Origin: CAUZFZ01 sp963579025
Lineage (GTDB): Bacteria > Planctomycetota > Planctomycetia > Planctomycetales > Planctomycetaceae
Direction of reading: 5' to 3'
Length of the DNA: 45,670 nt
NCBI GenBank assembly: GCA_963579025.1
Contig: CAUZFZ010000076.1
Span: 1 to 45,670 of the forward strand
The position numbers were made by a program, and so were the translations under genes. Below the pieces are notes generated by a model, which ran no database searches, had not been told where the DNA came from, and saw only the letters and a list, made by a program, of their open reading frames with translations. How positions within the stretch are numbered: the stretch's first letter is position 1; every line of letters begins with the position of its first letter. Positions 1-6,873 of this stretch are shown piece by piece.

Positions 1-24
1 CTAACAACGCTGGCGCATCGGAAA

Positions 25-183
25 CTAAAAAGCATGTCCAACGATCCAGGTTTGATCCGCGGATTGTACTTCCGATCCTATGTTGCAGATTTTTTCAGAT
101 GAGCCATAGTTCCGTTTCCGCAGATTGTAGAGCGACATTTCTCGCGTGTGCCCACGCTCCTTTGCCCTGTCGGGCCACTGCCC
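25..183 (-). pseudogene. Out-of-frame continuation of the TIR/propeller gene
   Basis: In the frame one base offset from the TIR gene, this strand is open from 183 to a TAG at 25-27. It encodes a plausible propeller-like tail, including REMSLYNLRKRNYGSSEKI and EVQSADQTWIVGHAF. The annotated gene ends inside this stretch at 95. The likeliest reading is that one extra base (or two missing) between about 95 and 183 separated the last part of the protein. It may be a real mutation or an assembly error. Confidence 0.5.
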
Positions 184-1075
184 TCACTTCGAAGAGTTTC
201 GGATCGTTCGGCGTAGGTCGCCCATCTGTGACACTCACTACATCAAAAGACTGCGCGTCGATAAAATACCGATTCGCCCCCTCCCACGCGATGATCCAAC
301 GTCCATCTGCCGAGTATGTTGCTCCACCTAAACCATATCTTGGACAGGTCACTGTTGCTATCCGATGAATTTCCGCGGCCGTAACGTCCCACACGCGTAT
401 TCGGTTGGATTCCCAATTTCCAATCGACAACGCACGTGTTCCATCGGGAGACACGTCAACAGATTTCAAACCCGACGTATGAACATGGATGGTCCCACGT
501 AGGTCTCCGTATTCCAAATCTAGGACATGTAGATTGCCATCTTCGTCACACACGATTGCAACGTCCTCATTGCTAGAAAGCGCAATGTTTTGAATTGCCA
601 ATTGCCGCGAAAGCAAGTATTGGGTTCCTTCACCCGTTGCGGCTCTTGTCGAATTCGAGCGTGACTCAGTTGAGCGGCGTGTCAGGCTCGCCAGCATTCT
701 TTGGTATTGGCTCGCGTCTCTTTGACTCCAATCGATGCATGCGAACTGCTTCAATGTTTCACTCAGAACGCAGTCGTCGAGTCGTAGTGGAATGAATCGT
801 CTTTGCCGGTTGACGGGGTCACGGAACAGTGCGGTGTGTCGTTCGAGCGTGACCCAATCGGAGTCGAAGGCGGCCTGGCTCATGACCAGGACCAACGTCC
901 GCGAGCTTTCCAGCCCCTTCTCAATCGCCAGCGGGATCGAATCGCCGGGCTGGATCACCCACTCATCCAACCACACCCGCAGACCATCCCCTTTCAACCG
1001 CTCCGCCAGTTCGCGCACTGCCGGTTTGTCCGCGCTGGCGTGACTCAGGAAGACGTCGTATTCGAATTCGTTCAT
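95..1075 (-). CDS. TIR-domain protein with C-terminal beta-propeller (WD40-like), probably 3'-frameshifted
   Basis: Residues about 4-130 form a bacterial TIR domain. The sequence opens with YDVFLSHASADK, continues with a GLRVWLDEW segment, and has W74 and E78 in FDSDWVTLERH; E78 sits where the catalytic glutamate of TIR NAD-hydrolases lies. A linker follows, and from about residue 155 there are WD40-like blades (DGNLHVLDLEYGDLRG and SPDGTRALSIGNW). Such TIR plus propeller proteins are usually NAD-consuming or scaffold effectors in defence or signalling; the role here is inferred. Only about two blades are present and the protein stops after TELWLI. A second reading frame, open from about position 183 down to 25, gives a protein-like continuation, so the gene looks frameshifted. 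The start at 1075 gives a canonical TIR N-terminus. The gene stands alone next to decayed two-component remnants. Confidence 0.85.
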   Translation of the reverse strand: MNEFEYDVFLSHASADKPAVRELAERLKGDGLRVWLDEWVIQPGDSIPLAIEKGLESSRTLVLVMSQAAFDSDWVTLERHTALFRDPVNRQRRFIPLRLDDCVLSETLKQFACIDWSQRDASQYQRMLASLTRRSTESRSNSTRAATGEGTQYLLSRQLAIQNIALSSNEDVAIVCDEDGNLHVLDLEYGDLRGTIHVHTSGLKSVDVSPDGTRALSIGNWESNRIRVWDVTAAEIHRIATVTCPRYGLGGATYSADGRWIIAWEGANRYFIDAQSFDVVSVTDGRPTPNDPKLFEVRAVARQGKGAWAHARNVALQSAETELWLI

Positions 1076-1383
1076 GGGATTGCCACTAAAGATTCAAGCA
1101 GTCAGAAAAGCTGGCCGGTTCCGTTCTGAAGCAGCACGGACAATCGTCCGCATCAGTCAACTCCCTGTGGCCACCAGCTCGAGCCGGTGGTACGTGAGCG
1201 ATTCCTTTTGTGTCTGAGCCGACATCAGCAGGACTTTCCTCACCGGCTTTAGCCAGTCAGGCATCGATGTGGATGAATCCTCGACGGGGATGCGTACATT
1301 ATGATCATCTAGGAGCTTAGCGGGACGTATCAGTCATTGCATCCAGCATGGATGCCTGGCCATGCCCGCTTGTGGATGCGGAA
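1076..1383. other. Intergenic stretch between TIR gene and response-regulator remnant
   Basis: No convincing gene. The minus strand has a short open frame ending in a TGA at 1157-1159, with an internal ATG at 1262-1264 (MPDWLKPVRKVLLMS...). It has no clear ribosome-binding site and no family I recognise; it may be the end of a lost gene. A small inverted repeat, GCATCCA / TGGATGC, lies near 1336-1353 just beyond the stop of the response-regulator remnant. Confidence 0.4.
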
Positions 1384-1725
1384 TCAGGCGCGGAATCGAT
1401 AGCCGATGCCGCGGACTGTTTCGATGAGGTCGGCATTGTCGTGCAGCTTCTTCCGAAGTGCCCGGATGTGAACGTCGACCGTGCGGTCCAGTGCGTTCGC
1501 GTCTTTGCCGTGGCTCAGGTCCATTAACTCCAGCCGCGAGAATGTGCGACCGGGATTTCGAGCCAGTGTCCACAGGAGCCGGAATTCCGTTGGCGTCAGG
1601 ACAAGCTCCACATCATCAGATCGGACGGCGCGCCTGGTGCGGTCCATCGTGAGACCATGCATCGACAATGTGTCGTGACTGGACTCGGTCGCCGACGGGC
1701 GTCTTAACAGTGCCTTGGCACGCAT
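1384..1725 (-). pseudogene. OmpR/PhoB-type response regulator, DNA-binding half only
   Basis: The frame starts inside the interdomain linker of a response regulator (MRAKALLRRPSA; intact relatives read similarly to 'RVRALLRR' here). It then encodes a complete OmpR-type winged helix: LTPTEFRLLWTLARNPGRTF, a DVHIRALRKKL recognition-helix region, and the classic C-terminus ETVRGIGYRFRA. The receiver domain with its phospho-acceptor aspartate is absent. The sequence directly upstream belongs to a different protein, a PAS-domain fragment, so the receiver was lost by deletion. The 113-codon piece could still make a DNA-binding domain, but I see no ribosome-binding site and consider it a remnant. 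Confidence 0.8.
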
Positions 1726-2033
1726 TCCCGAATCGGACGTCCGACTGGGTCGCGGTCATCAAAGTCCAGCAGGGAACGCGCCGCCGCGTTGGCGAACAGG
1801 ATACGTTCGTCGTTGTCGACAACCTCCTTCGACCTGTGACCCGAACACTGTGGACAGAAAGAAGCACGTCCATGCAATTAGAAGGTGTTTTGTTTCAATT
1901 CTGACATGCGAACTGACAGTTCGCGGCTCATCGTGTTGAACGCGTCGGCCAGGGTGCCCAATTCGTCGCGACGGTCGATGTTGACGGTCTGCTGCAGTTC
2001 ACCGACGGCAATGCTGTCTGCAGTCCTCCTATT
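1704..2033 (-). pseudogene. Histidine kinase remnant (HAMP and PAS fragments)
   Basis: Two frames on this strand carry recognisable sensor-kinase pieces. From 2033 to a TAA at 1878-1880 the translation includes IAVGELQQTVNI, RRDELGTLADAFNTMSREL and RMSELKQN, a typical HAMP domain. From about 1829 to a TAA at 1704-1706 a second frame gives VVDNDERILFANAAARSLL and VGRPIREC, the start of a PAS domain. The transmembrane sensor region upstream and the HisKA and ATPase domains downstream are missing. The PAS piece runs directly into the linker of the response-regulator remnant, with a 22-base overlap of frames. This indicates a deletion across a former kinase-regulator pair. Confidence 0.75.
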
Positions 2034-2525
2034 TCACTGTCGAATGCATCCGGCCCACTGGCCGGTTGACGGCGTGACCGAAAATTCCGGTCTTTCGAAA
2101 GTCGCGTAAGAACCTCCGACAGCGGCCTGTATCTCCTGTCAGAAGCGAACTGATTCCGGTCAGGAGCCGCTTCAGAATGCATCCGGGAGTCGCTCGGTTC
2201 GTTTAGTGTTGAGAATACTGAAGTCCCCTGATAGCTTTGCTTTCGGTGTGCTTCGGAATTTGGTTTTTCGGTCTCTTTAAGAGCCCGATCCGGGACACCC
2301 AACTGTGTCACGGACGGGCTTACGACAGCAGGTACTGGCCGCCAGAGGGCGCGGCGTGGTCAGGCCTGAGGTCGTTCCGTGATTCCCGGTGCGAACTGTT
2401 CCGGATAAGTCATTTCAACGCATGCGAATCCTCTCATGCAGCCGGGCCGGTTGGTCCATCACATTTCAGACTGATAAACCACTTCCCGCGATCCATTCGC
2501 TGATCCCTCCTGGGAGCGTTCCATC
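2034..2525. other. Non-coding or decayed stretch upstream of the pilus operon
   Basis: No frame here has a recognisable product. It begins at an in-frame TGA (2034-2036) that truncates the HAMP fragment and ends at the start of the PilM-like gene, so it should contain that operon's promoter. I could not pick out a confident -35/-10 pair. A GGGAG ribosome-binding motif lies just before the ATG at 2526. Confidence 0.4.
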
Positions 2526-4727
2526 ATGGCAGAGAATCGAGCAGTCTGGGGCGTCGACATCGGACAGGCCGGTTTGAAGGCCGTCCGGTTGAAGTATGCC
2601 GAGCAGGCTGAACAGGTGCTGGCCGTCGGTTTCGACTACATCCCGCACCCCAAGATTCTGAGTCAGCCGGACGCCATTCCGAAGGACCTGATCCGCCAGG
2701 CGCTGGAAACATTTCTGTCCCGTAATGATGTGACAGGCGACCTCATCTCGATCAGCCTGCCTGGCCATTCGGCTCTGGCCCGGTTCATTCAGTTGCCGCC
2801 GGTCGAGAGTTCGAAGGTCGGCGACGTCGTCAAGTACGAGGCACGGCAGCAGATACCGTTTGCTCTGGAAGACGTCATCTGGGATTACCAGACGTTGAGC
2901 GGCGGCATCGTGGAGAGTGGCTTCATGCTGGGTGCCGAAGTCGGCCTGTTCGCCATGAAGAACGATCAGGTCTACGAGGCGATGGAGCCCTTCAACGAGG
3001 CGAAGGTGGAAGTCGAACTCGTCCAGTTGGCCCCGCTGGCCATGTACAACGTGCTGTGCTACGACCAGCTCGGCATGCGCGAACCCGAGGATTACGAGGG
3101 GCACGAGGAATACACGATCATGCTGGATATGGGGACCGACAACACGACGTTGCTGGTCACCAATGGCGAGAAGATCTGGATCCGCAACGTGCCCGTCGGC
3201 GGAAACCATTTCACGCGGGCTCTGACCAAGGACATGAAGCTGACCTTCGCCAAGGCCGAGCATCTGAAGTGCAACGCGACCAAGTCCCCGGATCCGCGAG
3301 CGGTGTTTCAGGCGTTGCGTCCGGTCTTCAACGACTATGTCAACGAGATTCAGCGCTCGATCGGGTACTTTTCCAGCGTGAATCGCGAGGCGAAGATTTC
3401 TCGCGTGGTGGGCGTGGGGAACGGATTCAAACTGGCCGGTCTGCAGAAGTTTCTGCAGCAGAATCTGCAATACGACGTGCAGCGCGTCGAGATGTTCAAC
3501 GGAGCCGTGGGCGATACCGTGCTGAACGCTCCTGTCTTCCAGGAGAATATCATGTCGTTTGTGGTGCCTTACGGACTGGCACTGCAGACACTGAAACTAA
3601 CGCGAATTCACACAACACTGCTGCCGCCGGAGATCGCTGTCGCCCGTCGCATTCGTCGCAAGAAACCATGGGCCGTCGTAACGGCCGCCAGTCTGCTGCT
3701 TGGACTGGCGACCTCAATCATGGGGTATGCCAACGCCGCCGGTGCCGTCCACGAAGATCGCTTTGGCAAAGCAGAATCTGACGCCGACAGTTTCAAGGCG
3801 AAGATCGGAACCGAACAGGAGAACTACAAAGGCGCCACGGAGGAGCATACCGAACTGGTTAAGGAAGGGACTCACCTGGTTGGATACATCGATAAGCAGC
3901 ATTTGTGGATGGAGCTGTTCCGGGCGATTAATGAATGCCTGCCACGCCCCATCGGCGCTCAGCGGGACGAAGAAGACATCGTCAAGATTCCCCGCATCAC
4001 CATTCGCAGTGTGACAGCCGAGCGAAAAAAAGATCTCAAAGAGTGGTTCGAGGCACTCAACGAAAGCAACCGGAAGTATCTGACCGAGGATGAACGCAAG
4101 ACAGGACCGGAAGGTCCGGGCTACGTGATCAAGCTGGCGGGTGAGCACTTTTACGCTCCGGAAGACCGCACCGGGGGCGGCATTATCTTTGTGCGTGACA
4201 CGCTGGTGCAGAACCTGCGCAAGCAGTTTGTGGAGCGACCGGACAACCTGTTTGACCCGGTGGCCGTCGGACATATCGGGATTTCGTACCCTGTGATCAC
4301 GTTCAATCCGCCGCCGTCCAAAGTCGACTGGTATCCCAAGGGCCCACCGAAAAACCAGGCGAACACAGGCGCTGGCCTCCCCCCCGGGATACCGGGAGCC
4401 CCGGGCTTTCCTGCCGCGGGCGTGCGTACCACTCAGCCTGCCGCAGGTGCCAAAGCCGAATTCAAGACCATCGACCGTACGGTCTTCACTCTCGAGTTTG
4501 TCTGGAAGGCGCTACCACCAGCGCTTCGAGGTCTGGAAACGGTCAATGAGTCGGGGGCGGATCCTGGCGAACCAGGCGATGTCCCGCCGGGAACAACACC
4601 GGGTGTGCCGACGACGGAGCCGGGAGTTCCGCCCGCGGCTGTGCCGGGGACACCGCCTCCGTCGGGACTTCCGGGAACTCCACCGGCTGTGCCAGGAACC
4701 GTGCCAACGGGGGTGCCGGGAACGTAA
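2526..4727 (+). CDS. pilM: PilM-like actin-fold ATPase fused to PilN-like membrane segment
   Basis: Residues about 5-360 match type IV pilus assembly protein PilM: an actin-like opening (VWGVDIGQAGLKAVRL), the conserved PFALEDVIWDYQ segment, and the phosphate-binding LDMGTDNTTLLV. In type IV pili PilM is cytoplasmic and binds the N-terminal tail of PilN. Here the chain continues through a basic stretch into one transmembrane helix at about 382-402 (VVTAASLLLGLATSIMGYA), then a charged helical, probably coiled-coil segment at about 410-450 and a beta-rich region. That is the layout of PilN, so this looks like a PilM-PilN fusion. At 733 residues it is about twice normal PilM length. The last 100 or so residues are Pro/Gly-rich repeats. 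The protein should span the inner membrane with its ATPase part in the cytoplasm. It is first in a three-gene operon. Confidence 0.85.
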   Translation: MAENRAVWGVDIGQAGLKAVRLKYAEQAEQVLAVGFDYIPHPKILSQPDAIPKDLIRQALETFLSRNDVTGDLISISLPGHSALARFIQLPPVESSKVGDVVKYEARQQIPFALEDVIWDYQTLSGGIVESGFMLGAEVGLFAMKNDQVYEAMEPFNEAKVEVELVQLAPLAMYNVLCYDQLGMREPEDYEGHEEYTIMLDMGTDNTTLLVTNGEKIWIRNVPVGGNHFTRALTKDMKLTFAKAEHLKCNATKSPDPRAVFQALRPVFNDYVNEIQRSIGYFSSVNREAKISRVVGVGNGFKLAGLQKFLQQNLQYDVQRVEMFNGAVGDTVLNAPVFQENIMSFVVPYGLALQTLKLTRIHTTLLPPEIAVARRIRRKKPWAVVTAASLLLGLATSIMGYANAAGAVHEDRFGKAESDADSFKAKIGTEQENYKGATEEHTELVKEGTHLVGYIDKQHLWMELFRAINECLPRPIGAQRDEEDIVKIPRITIRSVTAERKKDLKEWFEALNESNRKYLTEDERKTGPEGPGYVIKLAGEHFYAPEDRTGGGIIFVRDTLVQNLRKQFVERPDNLFDPVAVGHIGISYPVITFNPPPSKVDWYPKGPPKNQANTGAGLPPGIPGAPGFPAAGVRTTQPAAGAKAEFKTIDRTVFTLEFVWKALPPALRGLETVNESGADPGEPGDVPPGTTPGVPTTEPGVPPAAVPGTPPPSGLPGTPPAVPGTVPTGVPGT

Positions 4728-4846
4728 GGAACGTGAGTCCGACATTCAGGCGGAATCAGCCGCGCTGGAGTCTGGCTCCAACAGAAGCTGCAGCCGCGTG
4801 AAGTCGGAAGTGAAACAGATCATCCTCGCACACGAGGCGGAATATC

Positions 4847-6709
4847 ATGGAAAAGCTCAAGCCGCTGATTACTCATCATTTCTGGATTCTGTTCCTTGTC
4901 ACACTGTGTCTGCCGCCTGTCGCGTGGTGGATGACCAGTGGAGACCTGACTGCTGAAATCCAGGCGCGTGAGGAAACACTGAATGGCGCCTTCGACGGCG
5001 TTTCAAAAGGGTTGGACATTCCGAATACGGATTGGGTGCAGGGAGTCCAACAGTTGATTGGTATCCGTAAGGAGCAGAATCGGCTGGCTCTGGATCGGCT
5101 GTGGCAGGCTCAGATGGGACTGATGAACTGGCCGGAAAGTGTCCGACAGTACATGGAAATGTGTCCTTACCGCGGCGAACTTGAGAATCAGCGGATCAAG
5201 GAGATCCTCCCCGACCTGTACCGCGACGACTACCAGCGCGAGGTTCAGCGTGTGTGGATGCTCACCGAACCCGTTTTTGATGGCTCGGTACGTCCCGCTG
5301 AGGGTGCTCCGTGGAAAGTCTATTTCCCTTACAAGACGGGAATGCCGCGAGTGCCCGATCGCAAATGGGAACTGCTGCCTCCAACCTGGCCGGAAGTCTG
5401 GAATTCGCAGGAGGACCTCTGGCTGCTCTCCGAGTTATTCAAGGCTGTACAACGAGTGAATGCTCCCACGACCGGGATCGTGGATTCCCACATCAAACGA
5501 GTGACGCTGGTGGAGCTGTTTGGTGGCGAACGAATCACCGATGACGACGCCGGTGGCGAAGCACCCAGTGGACCGGGTGGGGCTGGCAGCCCCGCAATAC
5601 CTGGAATGCAACCCGGGATGGGAGAGGGCTATCCCGGAGCCTCGGGGGGAGTGGCAGGTCGGGGTTTTGGTACGGGCGCCGCCGGGTCGGGAACGTCAAT
5701 TCGGACGCTGCCGGCGACGTTTGATTTGAAAGAGGAATTCGAAGTCTTTGCTGCAAACGCTGGTCCCATGCGATTAGGGAGGGGTCCGTCGAGGGAGCAG
5801 CCCAAACCCGGTGCAGGCAACACGGAAGGCAGTGATGATTCAGACCCCGACGACAACCGTTATCTCACCAATGTGGCTGCGTATCGTACGCGAGGTTTCC
5901 GACTGCAGGTCACGATTCATCAGTTGCAGGTCCCGGAGCTGATTCGGGAGTTACTCAACTCGAAATATCCGATTGAAATTGTTCGGTTCCAGCAGATGGC
6001 TTTGAATCCTGATGAACCTGGCGCGCCAGGAGCGGCAAGTTCAGGGATTCCCGGAATGGCCGGGGGAGGCATTCCCGGTTCCGGTGGTTACCCAGGGAAC
6101 GTTCCAGGGTCAGGCGCAGGTAAGGGATCGGGCGTCTCTGACGATGCCGCGAATGCTGAGTCGGGGTTTGATCCGACGTCATTCGCTGGTACGGAAGGCA
6201 CCGATACGACGGGCTCGCGAGATACAAGCAGCGTCAGTATTCAAACAGCGCTGGGAGAACTGGACCTGGTCGACCTGGTCGTGGTTGGGGAGCTGTACCT
6301 TTACAACCCGCCAATCGTGGATGCGGACGGTGACGGTGTTCCGGATGATGAGTCGGCCAATCCATCGGCCGCAGCAGCTTCGACAACCGATGGATCAGTT
6401 CAGCCGGAAACGGCTGTGCCGGGGTCGACGCCTCTCCCGGAGGCTGCTGCTCCAGGAACGATTCCGGGAATTCCGGGTACCACTCCAGCAGTACCCGCGG
6501 CTACTCCAGCAGTCCCAGGTGCGATTCCGGGGGCCGTCCCCACAGCGACGCCGGGTTCAATACCCTCGCCGCCAGCGGCAACTCCTGCCGCAAGCCCGGC
6601 TTCAGCCGTACCAGGAACTGTGCCAACGGGAATTCCAGGAACGACTCCGCCGGCTGAGTCAGCGGCTGTTCCGGCTGCGGCGGTGACACCACCTGCGGCT
6701 ACGGAGTAA
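4847..6709 (+). CDS. Single-pass membrane protein of pilus operon, possible PilO counterpart
   Basis: This 620-residue protein has a short cytoplasmic N-terminus, one transmembrane helix at about 10-30 (FWILFLVTLCLPPVAWWM), a helical segment, two Gly/Pro-rich linkers (GYPGASGG, GIPGSGGYPG), a folded segment around residues 335-375 (RGFRLQVTIHQLQVPELIREL), and a long Pro/Ala/Gly-rich tail from about residue 505. I recognise no named domain. Position after a PilM/PilN fusion and the topology suggest it plays the part of PilO, the periplasmic partner of PilN; this is inference from context. The tail contains VPGTVPTGIPGT, nearly identical to the tail of the preceding protein. A GAGG motif lies 9 bases before the ATG. 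The gap to the previous gene is 119 bases. Confidence 0.7.
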   Translation: MEKLKPLITHHFWILFLVTLCLPPVAWWMTSGDLTAEIQAREETLNGAFDGVSKGLDIPNTDWVQGVQQLIGIRKEQNRLALDRLWQAQMGLMNWPESVRQYMEMCPYRGELENQRIKEILPDLYRDDYQREVQRVWMLTEPVFDGSVRPAEGAPWKVYFPYKTGMPRVPDRKWELLPPTWPEVWNSQEDLWLLSELFKAVQRVNAPTTGIVDSHIKRVTLVELFGGERITDDDAGGEAPSGPGGAGSPAIPGMQPGMGEGYPGASGGVAGRGFGTGAAGSGTSIRTLPATFDLKEEFEVFAANAGPMRLGRGPSREQPKPGAGNTEGSDDSDPDDNRYLTNVAAYRTRGFRLQVTIHQLQVPELIRELLNSKYPIEIVRFQQMALNPDEPGAPGAASSGIPGMAGGGIPGSGGYPGNVPGSGAGKGSGVSDDAANAESGFDPTSFAGTEGTDTTGSRDTSSVSIQTALGELDLVDLVVVGELYLYNPPIVDADGDGVPDDESANPSAAAASTTDGSVQPETAVPGSTPLPEAAAPGTIPGIPGTTPAVPAATPAVPGAIPGAVPTATPGSIPSPPAATPAASPASAVPGTVPTGIPGTTPPAESAAVPAAAVTPPAATE

Positions 6710-6873
6710 GACCTGTTGCGAATCCGTGTTGAATGTCAGAAAACTAACCACGTTGATTGTCACAAAACGGCACAGTCGCAGTCGATACAGTACGGCGGTT
6801 CCACGTTCTCAGGAATGCGGTTAAGAATTAAGCAAAACTCGTCCACTCTTTTCTGGATTGAGGGGGATAAGCC

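Noticed and set aside
1157..1264. 35-residue open frame MPDWLKPVRKVLLMS...
   Set aside because: Looks faintly protein-like, but there is no ribosome-binding site or recognised family; kept only as a note on the intergenic stretch.
2466..3470. 334-codon open frame antisense to the PilM-like gene
   Set aside because: No recognisable domain; it mirrors a strongly supported coding frame on the other strand.
4600..6700. Pro/Gly-rich tails considered as true collagen triple helix
   Set aside because: Glycine is not at every third residue over long runs, so these are low-complexity linkers rather than collagen repeats.
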